Below, one piece after another: positions 1 to 7,554 of a stretch of DNA of 22,407 nucleotides. The stretch is taken from positions 1 to 22,407 of the forward strand of contig JBIOJM010000145.1 of assembly GCA_044450785.1 (NCBI GenBank). The letters run 5' to 3'. A program made the position numbers and the translations under genes. Position 1 is the first letter of the stretch, and each line of letters opens with the position of its first letter. The DNA comes from JBIOJM01 sp044450785 (GTDB lineage Bacteria; Planctomycetota; Planctomycetia; Isosphaerales; Isosphaeraceae). The notes below the pieces were generated by a model that ran no database searches, was not told the origin of the DNA, and was given only the letters and a program-made list of their open reading frames with translations.

Positions 1-22
1 ATGATGATCTATATGAGTTGTC

Positions 23-203
23 TTGTTCCCTTGGCGATCTTGGCGTCTTGGCGGTTATTGTAGTTGTCTTTGTCCAAACGTTTTTTGTTCCCTTGGCGAT
101 CTTGGCGTCTTGGCGGTTATTGTAGTTGTCTTTGTCCAAACGTTTTTTGTTCCCTTGGCGATCTTGGCGTCTTGGCGGTTGATGGATCTGTTTTCTTGGC
201 GGT
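23..203. repeat. 62-bp tandem repeat with nested CTTGGCG motif
   Basis: Two identical 62-bp units occupy 23-84 and 85-146. A third copy matches for its first 34 bases (147-180) and then diverges, and an isolated CTTGGCGG follows at 195-202. Each unit holds an inner 8-9 bp periodicity (CTTGGCGAT, CTTGGCGT, CTTGGCGG) followed by about 30 bp of T-rich spacer. The unit is not a multiple of three, so it is not a coding repeat. It lies just downstream of the stop of the last pseudopilin gene. Nothing else was recognised in positions 1-210. Confidence 0.93.
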
Positions 204-210
204 AGGCAGC

Positions 211-1104
211 TCAGAACGAGTCGTCGCTGATCGGCTCGCCGTCGTCGCGGTTGCCGAGAAGCCGGTAGATGCGGCGATCGATCGATGCTTTCACCAGCCG
301 CACCGAGCCGTTGCAAAACAGGAAGTTCGCGCCGAAGCCATGCCAGCTCGAGAACCCACCGGTCCGCTCCAGCGGCCATAGCCCATCCTCCGCCAGTTTC
401 TCGATCGCATCATACTCCTCCGGACCACGGAGTCGGGGGTTTGGTGAGCGAGCGTTGCCGATCAGGGCGGTGAGAGGATCGGGCGCGTCGAGCGGATGCC
501 CGGTATTGCGAAGCGTGGACCGCGTCCCGGAAGCCCAACCGAGCGTTGGACCGTCATTGGGAATCTCCCCGAGCAGAATGGTGTGGGCCGGCCCATCCGG
601 GATGTCGTCGTATCGCACGCGGCTGTTCAAGTAAAGGACGCCGTGGTTGTCCGCCGCGATCGGGGCGTCGACGTCGTGATGGCAGCCGGCATAGTTGGTC
701 GAGGAACGGGGAACCCTGCTCGATGGGCACATGAGCGTCGCGATACCGACTCCCACCGCCGTGTCGTTGCTCGGCTCGTAGACGCCCTGTCGAAAATCGA
801 TCCGGCGATAGACATTGTCTTGGCCGATAAACGGCAGGATCTGGACGATCCAGCTATGATGGTATCCGCGCGGCAGGTTGAGGATCGGGCCCTTGTCGTT
901 GACCACGCCGGGCGGGAACACCGAGTGAGTCGAGGCGTAATTGGCGAGCGCGATGCCGAGCTGCATCAAGTTGTTGGCGCACTGGGATCGCCGCGCCGTC
1001 TCGCGCGACGACTGGATCGCCGGCAGCAGCAACGCGATCAAGATCGCGATGATCGCGATGACAATCAGAAGCTCGATCATCGTGAACGCGGAACGGCGTC
1101 TCAT
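211..1104 (-). CDS. DUF1559 pseudopilin-like protein (distal copy)
   Basis: A 297-residue protein of the planctomycete DUF1559 type. The N-terminus (residues 1-40) is a class III signal: basic leader, then FTMIELLIVIAIIAILIALL, with Glu at +5 of the mature protein and the conserved LLPAIQSSRETARRSQC after the helix. The residue before the cleavage site is Ala rather than the usual Gly. The C-terminus has the family hallmark FLFCNGSVRLVK. Such proteins are thought to be exported and assembled or displayed by pseudopilus machinery; their true function is unknown. The ATG at 1104 has an AGAGGGGG ribosome-binding site and begins 18 bp after the previous, paralogous gene. It is the last gene of the pseudopilus operon. 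Confidence 0.93.
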   Translation of the reverse strand: MRRRSAFTMIELLIVIAIIAILIALLLPAIQSSRETARRSQCANNLMQLGIALANYASTHSVFPPGVVNDKGPILNLPRGYHHSWIVQILPFIGQDNVYRRIDFRQGVYEPSNDTAVGVGIATLMCPSSRVPRSSTNYAGCHHDVDAPIAADNHGVLYLNSRVRYDDIPDGPAHTILLGEIPNDGPTLGWASGTRSTLRNTGHPLDAPDPLTALIGNARSPNPRLRGPEEYDAIEKLAEDGLWPLERTGGFSSWHGFGANFLFCNGSVRLVKASIDRRIYRLLGNRDDGEPISDDSF

Positions 1105-1122
1105 CGGTGTGCCCCCTCTACT

Positions 1123-2082
1123 TCAGAATTGATCGGCGCTGATGATCTCTCCGTCGGCGCGGTTTGCCAGCAGCTTGAGGATCCCGGGGCTGAGCGAGTT
1201 TTTCACGAACCGGACCGAGCCGTCGCCGAACGTGAAATTAGCGCCGCCGGGATGCCGGCTGCTCGTGCCGCCGACGAACGACGGCGTGCCCGGCGCGGCT
1301 TCAGGGTTGTCGTTCCCGGCATCAGAATCACCCTGGCCCCCCGAGCCGAGAACCGTCCCCGACAGGTTTTTCGACGAGTTGACCGGCCAGCCCCCGTTCC
1401 GCAGGCTGGCGCGGGTGCCCGACGCCCACCCGAGATCCAGCCCATCATTCAGCTTTTCGCTCACGAAGATTGTCTGAGACGTGCCGTCGGTGACGTCTTC
1501 ATAACGGATCGAGCTGTTGAGGAAAAAGACGCCCTTGTTATTGGCGGCAATCGGAGCCTCGACGTCGTTGTGGATGCCCACATAACTCGTCGTGCCGACC
1601 ATGCCGACCCCGCGATTGGGCCCGGGATCCGATGGACAGAGGAAGTTGCGGGAGACGATCATTCTTGTGGTGAGATTCTGCAGCTCGTAGAGTCCGAGCT
1701 TGAAGTTAAAATGATTGTAAACGTTTTTTTGTTCGCAGTAGGGCAGGATCTGAGTGAGCCAGCCGAAGTGGTAGCCCTTGGGCAGATCGAGCACCGGGCC
1801 GCTGTTGTTCACGACACCCGGAGGAAGTCGTTCGTGCGACGATTCGTAGTTCTGGATGGCGATCCCCATCTGCATCAGATTGTTGCAGCACTGAGCCCGC
1901 CTGGCGGCCTCACGCGCGGCCTGGACGGCCGGCAGGAGCAGCGCGATCAACACCGCGATGATGGCGATCACGACCAGGAGCTCGATCAGTGTGAACGCGC
2001 GGCGGGTTTGCAAACCCCGACGAGCCCGGCCAACGGCACGCGTGCTGGGAATGCTCGCATACGTGATCGTGTCTTGACTCAT
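1123..2082 (-). CDS. DUF1559 pseudopilin-like protein (proximal copy)
   Basis: A 319-residue paralogue of the downstream gene. A 29-residue basic leader ends in RRA and is followed by FTLIELLVVIAIIAVLIALL, then LLPAVQAAREAARRAQCCNN. The position before the cleavage site is again Ala. The C-terminal hallmark GGANFTFGDGSVRFVK is intact, and a Gly/Asp/Asn-rich insert (about residues 240-275) precedes it. The ATG at 2082 overlaps the stop of the GspK-like gene as ATGA, which supports this start despite the long leader. Known for the family: export through a prepilin-type pathway. Inferred: these two proteins are the main substrates or structural subunits of the machine encoded upstream, because no ordinary GspG is present. 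Confidence 0.94.
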   Translation of the reverse strand: MSQDTITYASIPSTRAVGRARRGLQTRRAFTLIELLVVIAIIAVLIALLLPAVQAAREAARRAQCCNNLMQMGIAIQNYESSHERLPPGVVNNSGPVLDLPKGYHFGWLTQILPYCEQKNVYNHFNFKLGLYELQNLTTRMIVSRNFLCPSDPGPNRGVGMVGTTSYVGIHNDVEAPIAANNKGVFFLNSSIRYEDVTDGTSQTIFVSEKLNDGLDLGWASGTRASLRNGGWPVNSSKNLSGTVLGSGGQGDSDAGNDNPEAAPGTPSFVGGTSSRHPGGANFTFGDGSVRFVKNSLSPGILKLLANRADGEIISADQF

Positions 2083-2537
2083 GGTTTCCTCGTTTCGAGA
2101 TCGATCAACACTTGTTTGGAATGCCGCGACCGGCCCGGCGCATCCCGTGGATAGTCAGCCTGGACGCGGACCCGCCGGCGAGTGGCGCGGCCCTCCACTC
2201 GGTCGACCGCGATCGTGACGACGGCCGCCGCTCCATCCGACTTTTCCGTCGCGCGGGCTGCCGGCGGGCGCTCGGGCAACCCCAGATCCACCGCACTGAT
2301 CGGCCAGGCCTCGCCGGTATACTCGCGATCGACGGCGAGCCGGGCGAGCGCCCTCTCTACTCCCGATTCGGCGAGCCACTCCGACTGAAGACGACGCTCC
2401 TGCGCGCGGACCAAGGCGCGGTGGGCCAGGCCGACCTTGAGCACGGCACCACTGATCAAGGTGACCACGACCAGGCAAATCAAGACGGCGACCACGGTCA
2501 TGCCGCGGGACGACCTGCGCGTCCGGATGACGATCAT
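2079..2537 (-). CDS. GspK-like minor pseudopilin
   Basis: A 152-residue protein with a basic leader (residues 1-12) ending in SRG, then a hydrophobic helix MTVVAVLICLVVVTLISGAV. The mature +5 residue is Ala rather than Glu. After the helix comes the RRLQSEWLAESGVERALARL segment typical of short GspK/PilX-like proteins. Loss of Glu5 is a known feature of GspK, which caps the pseudopilus tip in type II secretion. At 152 residues it is much smaller than classical GspK (about 300) and lacks its large inserted domain. It starts with an ATGA overlap with the GspJ-like gene and ends with another on the first DUF1559 gene. The GspK assignment is by analogy; the prepilin nature is clear. Confidence 0.8.
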   Translation of the reverse strand: MIVIRTRRSSRGMTVVAVLICLVVVTLISGAVLKVGLAHRALVRAQERRLQSEWLAESGVERALARLAVDREYTGEAWPISAVDLGLPERPPAARATEKSDGAAAVVTIAVDRVEGRATRRRVRVQADYPRDAPGRSRHSKQVLIDLETRKP

Positions 2538-3094
2538 GACGATCCGCCCCCCCGTTTCTCGAGCCGATCCTTGCCCGGCAAAGCCACGACCTCCAGCGGC
2601 GCCGGCGGGTCGGTCCCGCTCTTGCCCGCGACCTGGTTCACGACGAGCGCCACCAGCCGGTGAGCCGCTTCATTGCGTTGCTCGAACCGGGCGACCCGGC
2701 CGCGCGGCAGGAAGTATGACTCGTGACGGACCGTCTTGCCGGCCCGGGACTCGTCCCGATCGACGCTGCCGTCACGCACTTCATACGCGACAGTATGATT
2801 GGGCCCCATCGTCAGCCGCAGGCCCGCGGGCTTGACCGGGGCCTTGGGGCCAGCGGCAAGTTGAGCCAGCTCGCAGCCATGGACGTCGTCGCGAAGCTGC
2901 CGCGCCAGTCGCTCCAGGGCCACGGCCCCTCTCAGGCGCGCCTGGCCGTCGGCGTTCAATTGCATGAGGACCTGCAGGCTGATCGTGCAGAGCCCGAGCA
3001 TCATGGCGACTCCGGTCACCACGATGAGGACTTCGATGATCGTGATGCCGCGGCGCGAGCAAATCGACGACTTCATTCCCTTGCGGTGAATCAT
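2534..3094 (-). CDS. GspJ-like minor pseudopilin
   Basis: The reading frame is open back to 3514, but the start chosen is the ATG at 3094. It has a strong GGAGG site 9-10 bases upstream and forms an ATGA overlap with the preceding gene's stop. The 186-residue product has a canonical prepilin signal: basic leader ending in RRG, then ITIIEVLIVVTGVAMMLGL with Glu at +5. The rest is a soluble domain with beta-rich segments (AYEVRDGSV, RHESYFLPRG), consistent with a minor pseudopilin such as GspJ. It probably belongs to the tip complex with its two neighbours. Assignment to GspJ rather than GspH is an inference from gene order and length. Confidence 0.82.
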   Translation of the reverse strand: MIHRKGMKSSICSRRGITIIEVLIVVTGVAMMLGLCTISLQVLMQLNADGQARLRGAVALERLARQLRDDVHGCELAQLAAGPKAPVKPAGLRLTMGPNHTVAYEVRDGSVDRDESRAGKTVRHESYFLPRGRVARFEQRNEAAHRLVALVVNQVAGKSGTDPPAPLEVVALPGKDRLEKRGGGSS

Positions 3095-3528
3095 GAGCTC
3101 CCCCTCCTCCGTTCGATCCACGAGGTTAAGCGGACGGGCGCGTCCCACTCTCCGGTGCTGCCCCGCCAGCGGAGCGTTATCGCGATCCGCCGGGCGGTTT
3201 GGCCCGCCACGGGAGCGCCGTCGCTGACGTCCAGGGCGAGCTCGGCGTCCGGGAGCCGCTGGCGAGCAGTCTCGGAAAGCGTGATCCGGCGAGCCAGGGC
3301 GGGCGTGACTTCCTCGAATGGGTAAGCCGTGATTCGTTCCATCACGTTGGCCACTTCCATCACGGCCCGCTGCCGGCGCTCGGCCGCGCGGCGCTCGAGC
3401 GCCACCCAGCCCAGGACCTTGACCGTGAGCGTCATGGCGATCATCAACAAAACCGTGGCCATCGCCACTTCCGCGAGCAGCGACCCGCGGCGCCTCCGCC
3501 TGGCTCTCGAGCACGATTGATCGATCAT
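3091..3528 (-). CDS. GspI/GspH-like minor pseudopilin
   Basis: The frame extends upstream to 3789, but that part is antisense-type shadow of the GspF gene. The start is the ATG at 3528, whose ATGA overlaps the stop of the third GspF gene. The product is 145 residues. A very basic leader (RARRRRRG) is followed by SLLAEVAMATVLLMIAMTLTV, with Glu at +5. The segment after the helix (LERRAAERRQRAVMEVANVMERI) resembles the heptad-rich start of GspI/PilV-type pseudopilins. It ends in an ATGA overlap with the GspJ-like gene. The prepilin class is certain; the subclass is inferred from order and size. Confidence 0.82.
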   Translation of the reverse strand: MIDQSCSRARRRRRGSLLAEVAMATVLLMIAMTLTVKVLGWVALERRAAERRQRAVMEVANVMERITAYPFEEVTPALARRITLSETARQRLPDAELALDVSDGAPVAGQTARRIAITLRWRGSTGEWDAPVRLTSWIERRRGSS

Positions 3529-4847
3529 ATTTCCGTCAACCTCTTGATAAGCTGCACCAGTGGCAGGAAATACGCGACTGCCATGAAGAAAACCATCATG
3601 CCGAGCATCACCACGACCAGCGGAAACAAGGTCTGAACCATCGCCTGGACTCGGGTCGCCAGCCGCCGCTCGGTGGTTTCGGCCAGCTCGGAGAGCGCCC
3701 AGCCCAGGTTGCCGACCGCGGCGGCCGACGCCAGTACTTCGGCATCCGCCGCTCGAATCAATCCGTGCCGCCACAGAGCCTGGATCCAATCGACCCCGTG
3801 CCGCACGTCCGACTCGACACCGATCAACCGCCGGCGGATCCAGAACGCGGGGTAATGGTTCGCCAGGGTCGAGATTCCCAGCGAGATCGGCTTCTCCCCA
3901 TCGACCACCAGCGCGAGCGATCGCAAGACCTGTGCCGTGTGCCGTCGTCCCAGCAGACGATCGAACAGAGGGACGTTGTAATTGCCCCAGGTCAGGAATG
4001 AGAACGGGAGCGCAATCAGAAGAGCGAACTCGATCAGCGGGACCAGCGCGACCGCGCCGTACCGGACCGTGAAATGGGAGACCTCGATGAGCAAGATGGT
4101 GATCCTGGGCAGCGACACTCCAAAATCTTTGAAGATCGCCTCAAACTTCGGTATGATGTAATACATGACAAAACCGGCGATCACCTGCATGGTCAAGAGG
4201 AGCCCCAGGATATAAGCAAGGCGCCCGGCGATCGCCGTCCAGAGGGGCAAATAGGACGACCTGGCCGCCGCGGCAATGCGCAATGCCTTGGGCAGCATGC
4301 CGGCGGCTTGACCCACCCAGGCCAGCAGCACCGCGTCGCGCGTTACCACCTTGCTCGCCCGTTCGAGGGCCTCGGGCAGCATGTTCCCCCAGTTCAACTG
4401 GGCAGCCAGGTCCATGACTCGCCGGTACGATCGGCCGCGGTACTGGTCGGCGAACGCCACGACCGCCGGCGCCAGCGGCATCTCCTTCTCGGCCGCGATT
4501 GCCAGGACCGACAAGAGCGAGTCCTGCCGCGTCGACCGCCGGCGCGCCACGATGAAGAATGCACCCATCGCCGCCGCGAACAATAACGCGGCGCCGCCAA
4601 TCATCAGGAGCCTGACGATCATGAGCGAGCCGGCGAGGATGATCCCCACCCAGAGCACCCCGGCCACGATGGCGACCAGGTACATCAAATGCCGCACCCG
4701 CCAGGGCTCGCGGCGGGGCGAAAATGCAAGCTGCGCCGGGTCGAGCTCCAGGCCCAGTCCCTCCTCGCTGACCGGCTTGGATCGCGGGGGCCGGGACTCC
4801 CGACCAGTCTCTTCGCTTCCGAACGGCTCGGTAGGTCCCGTGGCCAC
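3525..4847 (-). CDS. GspF-family inner-membrane platform protein (third copy)
   Basis: A 440-residue protein, the longest of three tandem T2SF-domain proteins. Residues 1-50 are polar. An extra hydrophobic region with two predicted membrane helices follows at about 54-100 (LMYLVAIVAGVLWVGIILAG and the next helix), and only then the first GspF cytoplasmic domain (about 105-215). Then come a membrane helix, the second domain and the C-terminal helix ending FFMAVAYFLPLVQLIKRL. The two helices before the first domain are not part of ordinary GspF. The start is a GTG at 4847 with GGAG upstream, 24 bp after the preceding stop. Family role: GspF/PilC anchors the ATPase and helps pseudopilin extraction. 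The stop overlaps the next gene's ATG. Confidence 0.92.
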   Translation of the reverse strand: MATGPTEPFGSEETGRESRPPRSKPVSEEGLGLELDPAQLAFSPRREPWRVRHLMYLVAIVAGVLWVGIILAGSLMIVRLLMIGGAALLFAAAMGAFFIVARRRSTRQDSLLSVLAIAAEKEMPLAPAVVAFADQYRGRSYRRVMDLAAQLNWGNMLPEALERASKVVTRDAVLLAWVGQAAGMLPKALRIAAAARSSYLPLWTAIAGRLAYILGLLLTMQVIAGFVMYYIIPKFEAIFKDFGVSLPRITILLIEVSHFTVRYGAVALVPLIEFALLIALPFSFLTWGNYNVPLFDRLLGRRHTAQVLRSLALVVDGEKPISLGISTLANHYPAFWIRRRLIGVESDVRHGVDWIQALWRHGLIRAADAEVLASAAAVGNLGWALSELAETTERRLATRVQAMVQTLFPLVVVMLGMMVFFMAVAYFLPLVQLIKRLTEI

Positions 4848-4871
4848 GGCGTTCTCCGGTTGAGGCCCAGC

Positions 4872-5939
4872 TTATCCAGACAATCGACTGATCAACGTGA
4901 TGAGCGGAAGGAAGAGCGCGGGCACGATCAGAATGATCCAGAAAACGGGAACGACGCACAGCACGCTCATCACCGAGCCCACGAACGTCGACTGTGCGCG
5001 TGCGCGGGCCTCGAACATCGAGCCGGCAATGTGCAGTACCTCGGTCAAGCTCTTTTGGCCCTCGGCCCAACGCAAGAGACGAGGCAGCCCGAGCGGAAAC
5101 AGCCTCCGCTCGGCCATCGCCTCCGACAGGGACCGGCCCGATTCGACCTCATGGGCCATGACGCGGCACGAGACGTCGAATTCGGCGTCTTGAACCCCTT
5201 CACCCGTCAGCCGGAGCGCTTCCGGCAACGGAAGGTGACTTTCCAGCAGCAAGGCCAGCAGATGACAGAACTCCGCCAGCGAAGTGGAGCGCCAGATCGT
5301 TCCGAACAGGGGAAGCCGGCCCGCCAGGCTGCGACGCACCGGTCGTCTCAGGAATAAACGAGCCGCCAGCCAACTGCAAAGGACGGTGCCTGCCACGAGC
5401 CCGATAGGAAGCCAGATCGAGTTCACGATCCGCGCAACAAAGAGCATTGCCAGGGTCATCGAGGGCAGCGGGATGTTGAAGTCCCTGTAAATCTCATTGA
5501 ACCGGTCGACCACGACCGCGCAGACGAAAAGGAAAAGAGCAAATGCGACGCCGACCGTGAGTGCCGGATAAGCCAGGCCCACCCACAGCGCTCGCTTCAG
5601 CTCGGTCCCGATGAAGACATAGGAGGAAAACTGTTTCAAAAGGTCGCCCAGCCGGCCCGAGCGTACTCCGGCGATCACGAGCCCGCGGAGATGAGGAGGG
5701 ATTCTCCGTCGATGATCCTCGACGGCCTGATCGAGCGGCACGCCTGCCTCGAGCGTCCGGGCCAGCTCGTTCATCGATCGGCGGAGCCGGCCCCGAGGCA
5801 GCTCGTCACCCAGCGCGACGAGGCCCTGGGACAATGGTAAGCCGGCGCGCGTCAATTCGGCGATCTGGTGCGAGAGCTCCGCGGCGTCGGCCGCGCTCAA
5901 GCCACCCCTCGCTCCATTTGATCCCATCAAATCCGACAT
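4872..5939 (-). CDS. GspF-family inner-membrane platform protein (second copy)
   Basis: A 355-residue protein with two T2SF domains. The first (about residues 15-115) contains the usual LTRAGLPLSQGL pattern and is followed by a helix (ALWVGLAYPALTVGVAFALFLFVCAV). A middle helix lies near 165-195. The second domain (about 220-320) begins with AEFCHLLALLLESHLPLPEAL. The terminal helix ends FLPLITLISRLSG. It is slightly shorter than classical GspF (about 400). The ATG at 5939 has AGAGGG upstream, and the gap to the first copy is 43 bp. Known: GspF-type proteins form the membrane platform of pseudopilus machines. That three are encoded together suggests a hetero-oligomeric platform or specialised roles, which is inference. 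Confidence 0.93.
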   Translation of the reverse strand: MSDLMGSNGARGGLSAADAAELSHQIAELTRAGLPLSQGLVALGDELPRGRLRRSMNELARTLEAGVPLDQAVEDHRRRIPPHLRGLVIAGVRSGRLGDLLKQFSSYVFIGTELKRALWVGLAYPALTVGVAFALFLFVCAVVVDRFNEIYRDFNIPLPSMTLAMLFVARIVNSIWLPIGLVAGTVLCSWLAARLFLRRPVRRSLAGRLPLFGTIWRSTSLAEFCHLLALLLESHLPLPEALRLTGEGVQDAEFDVSCRVMAHEVESGRSLSEAMAERRLFPLGLPRLLRWAEGQKSLTEVLHIAGSMFEARARAQSTFVGSVMSVLCVVPVFWIILIVPALFLPLITLISRLSG

Positions 5940-5982
5940 GCCGGGCCCTCTGCTTTCGCACTCCGCTGCCGACTCGCCCTCT

Positions 5983-7065
5983 TCAAGCGACCGACAGTTC
6001 CTTGAGGATGTTGATCAACGGTAGAAAGAGCGCCAGCCCATAGAGCAAGGTCGCGCTCGCGCCGATCGCGAGCATGAGAATCGTGGGCAGGAACAACGAC
6101 AGCTTCTCGGCCTGGAACCGGGCGCGCTTGCGATAGAGATCGGCGAGGTTGTGCAAGGCCGCGACCAGCGATCCTTGCTGCTGTCCCGCCGCCAGGACCC
6201 AGCGCAACATGGGGAGAAATGTCCGCTCATCGACCGCCCCCAAGGCCGACACGGCCGAATCGCCGCGCGTGACCGCCTCGGCAAGCTGTCGGGACCCCCG
6301 CATCAGCCGCGGATTGCCGGTGGACTCGGCGGCCAGGACCAATGCCGACGGATACGTCACGTGGTGCTCGAGCAGCAGGGCGAGCAGCTCGGAGAAGTTG
6401 GCGGTCTCGTAACTGGCCAGGATCGACTTCATCCAGGGAAAGAGCCGCAGCCACATCCACGTCGGCGCGTGAAACCGCGCCGCGGTTCCCGACCGGATCC
6501 AGGCAATCGCCAGCACGACCAGCGCGATCGGTCCGGCGAGCCACCAGTAGCTGACCGTTTCACCCAGCCAGTTGAGCCAGTAAATCAGAGGAGACGCTGT
6601 CAGACGGAGCGCCTCGAATGTAGCGAGGAACTGCGGGACGACCCGGCATACGAGCCCGACGAAGAGCCCATATGCGAGTGCAAGGACCACGATGGGGTAC
6701 CAGAGCGCCAGCCCGATGGTCGCGCGGGCCTCGGAATAACCGCGCACGTAACCGGCCAGGCCCTCGAGCGCGACCGGCAGACGACCCGACCTCGCGCCGG
6801 CTTCCACGACCGCGCGGTAAAGCGGCGGGATCGCCCGCCCCTCCCCCTCCAGAGCCTCGACCAAGCTCTCGCCTCGGCTGAGGCGGCGACCCAGGGCACT
6901 CGCGATCCGCCCCAGCCGCCCCCGCAGGTCACGCGCGGTCACGAGCAGCCCGCGCTCCAGCGGAACCCCCGCACGGACCAGCGCCACGATCTCGGCGTTG
7001 AGCGCCAGCAATTCGTCGATCGTGATCGAACCCGGCAGTCTCGGACCCAGCTCGCCTTCAGACAT
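5983..7065 (-). CDS. GspF-family inner-membrane platform protein (first copy)
   Basis: A 360-residue two-domain GspF/PilC-like protein. The first domain has IVALVRAGVPLERGLLV (about residues 26-42) and EAGARSGRLPVALEGLA (about 88-104), followed by a membrane helix (YPIVVLALAYGLFVGLV). A middle helix includes GPIALVVLAIAWI. The second domain has NFSELLALLLEHHVTYPSAL and AAGQQQGSLVAALHNLADLY. The last helix ends LFLPLINILKELSVA. The ATG at 7065 has GGAGGGAG upstream. It is the first gene after the interval holding the RAYT remnant, so it may need its own promoter or read through that interval. Confidence 0.94.
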   Translation of the reverse strand: MSEGELGPRLPGSITIDELLALNAEIVALVRAGVPLERGLLVTARDLRGRLGRIASALGRRLSRGESLVEALEGEGRAIPPLYRAVVEAGARSGRLPVALEGLAGYVRGYSEARATIGLALWYPIVVLALAYGLFVGLVCRVVPQFLATFEALRLTASPLIYWLNWLGETVSYWWLAGPIALVVLAIAWIRSGTAARFHAPTWMWLRLFPWMKSILASYETANFSELLALLLEHHVTYPSALVLAAESTGNPRLMRGSRQLAEAVTRGDSAVSALGAVDERTFLPMLRWVLAAGQQQGSLVAALHNLADLYRKRARFQAEKLSLFLPTILMLAIGASATLLYGLALFLPLINILKELSVA

Positions 7066-7109
7066 CGTCCGCGCTTCTCCCTCCTGCCTGGATCAGCAGG
7101 ACTCGCCCG

Positions 7110-7128
7110 CCTACGACATTTGTGTAGG
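7110..7128 (-). promoter_or_regulatory. Candidate BlaI/MecI-type operator upstream of gspF1
   Basis: An imperfect palindrome, CCTAC with matching GTAGG, surrounds an ACA-TT-TGT core. BlaI/MecI repressors bind TACTACA-NN-TGTAGTA; the left half here (TACGACA) differs by one base, and the right half (TGTGTAG) matches less well. It lies 45-63 bp upstream of the first GspF ATG, downstream of a TTGACA hexamer (7156-7161, minus strand). BlaI-type regulators are abundant in planctomycetes. No regulator gene is in the window. This is a motif-level suggestion only. Confidence 0.35.
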
Positions 7129-7155
7129 GGTCATCTCACCACAATTGTCAGAGGT

Positions 7156-7161
7156 TGTCAA
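7156..7161 (-). promoter_or_regulatory. Possible -35 hexamer (TTGACA) for the gspF operon
   Basis: A perfect TTGACA reads toward the GspF genes, 91 bp upstream of the first ATG. At 17-bp spacing the -10 position reads TGAGAT (7133-7138), which is weak (three of six matches). The palindrome at 7110-7128 lies just downstream, where a repressor could block initiation. The transferable point is that a promoter in this gap would let the genes downstream be transcribed independently of gspE. Confidence 0.35.
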
Positions 7162-7170
7162 GTGCGCTCA

Positions 7171-7254
7171 AAGAGACACTCGCCAGGCCAGCGCTGAACT
7201 ATGCCACTGGCTCCGCCGGTGCAGGGCTGGCACTCGAAGACACTCGCCTCACCG
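7171..7254. repeat. REP-like palindromic elements, RAYT left flank
   Basis: The stretch 7201-7245 matches the reverse complement of the large inverted repeat at 14460-14520, sharing ATGCCACTGGCT and GGCACTCGAAGACACT in the same order. A more degenerate copy precedes it at 7171-7193 (AGACACT, then GCCAG, GCTG). Both adjoin a transposase remnant of the RAYT class, the family that mobilises REP sequences. These are read as REP/BIME-type elements of the host genome. Confidence 0.75.
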
Positions 7255-7258
7255 TACG

Positions 7259-7508
7259 AGAACGGCCTGGCAAGTGGTGTTTTCGGTTCTGGCAGGAGGG
7301 CCCGGGATTCGACCGAAACTTCTTCTCTTCCGAAGCCATCACGGCGAGCCTCGATTACATCCATAACAACCCGGTGAATCGACGATTGTGCCCGCGTGCC
7401 GTCGACTGGAGGTGGTCGTCCGCGCGATTCTACTTGGTGGACCGGCCGGCTCAGTCTGAGCCGGAACTTCCCTTCGTGCACGGCTTGCCCGACGGAGTGC
7501 TGAGTTGA
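7259..7508 (+). pseudogene. REP-associated tyrosine transposase (RAYT), C-terminal remnant
   Basis: The frame from about 7259 encodes a peptide containing RFWQEGPGFDRNFFS, then YIHNNPVNRRLC, then DWRWSSARFYL. These are the C-terminal signatures of IS200-like Y1/RAYT transposases. The catalytic N-terminal part, with the HUH motif and active-site Tyr, is absent: upstream the frame (open from 7155) runs through REP palindrome sequence instead. It is therefore a truncated, non-functional copy. It lies on the plus strand between gspE and the first GspF gene, both on the minus strand, and REP elements flank it on both sides, as in RAYT-REP units. It looks native to the genome in composition. Confidence 0.85.
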
Positions 7509-7512
7509 CGGC

Positions 7513-7554
7513 GTGCTCGAAGACACTGGCAAAGCCAGTGCTGGCCTGGCATAG
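7513..7554. repeat. REP-like palindrome, RAYT right flank
   Basis: GTGCTCGAAGACACTGGC leads into a perfect 7-bp stem hairpin, CACTGGC-AAA-GCCAGTG (7524-7540), followed by CTGGCCTGGCATAG. The CTCGAAGACACT word is shared with the left-flank copy and with the 14.46 kb element. It lies 5 bp after the stop of the RAYT remnant and about 30 bp from the end of the ATPase gene on the opposite strand. The hairpin might also act as an mRNA stabiliser or attenuator between gspE and gspF. Confidence 0.8.

Noticed and set aside
23..203. CRISPR array
   Set aside because: The full 62-bp units are identical throughout, with no unique spacers, and no cas gene is present.
496..2154. A 552-codon plus-strand open frame
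   Set aside because: It lies antisense to two well-supported DUF1559 genes, has no recognisable domain, and is a high-GC shadow frame.
7155..7258. N-terminal part of the RAYT frame as genuine transposase
   Set aside because: These codons run through REP palindrome sequence and lack the HUH and Tyr motifs.
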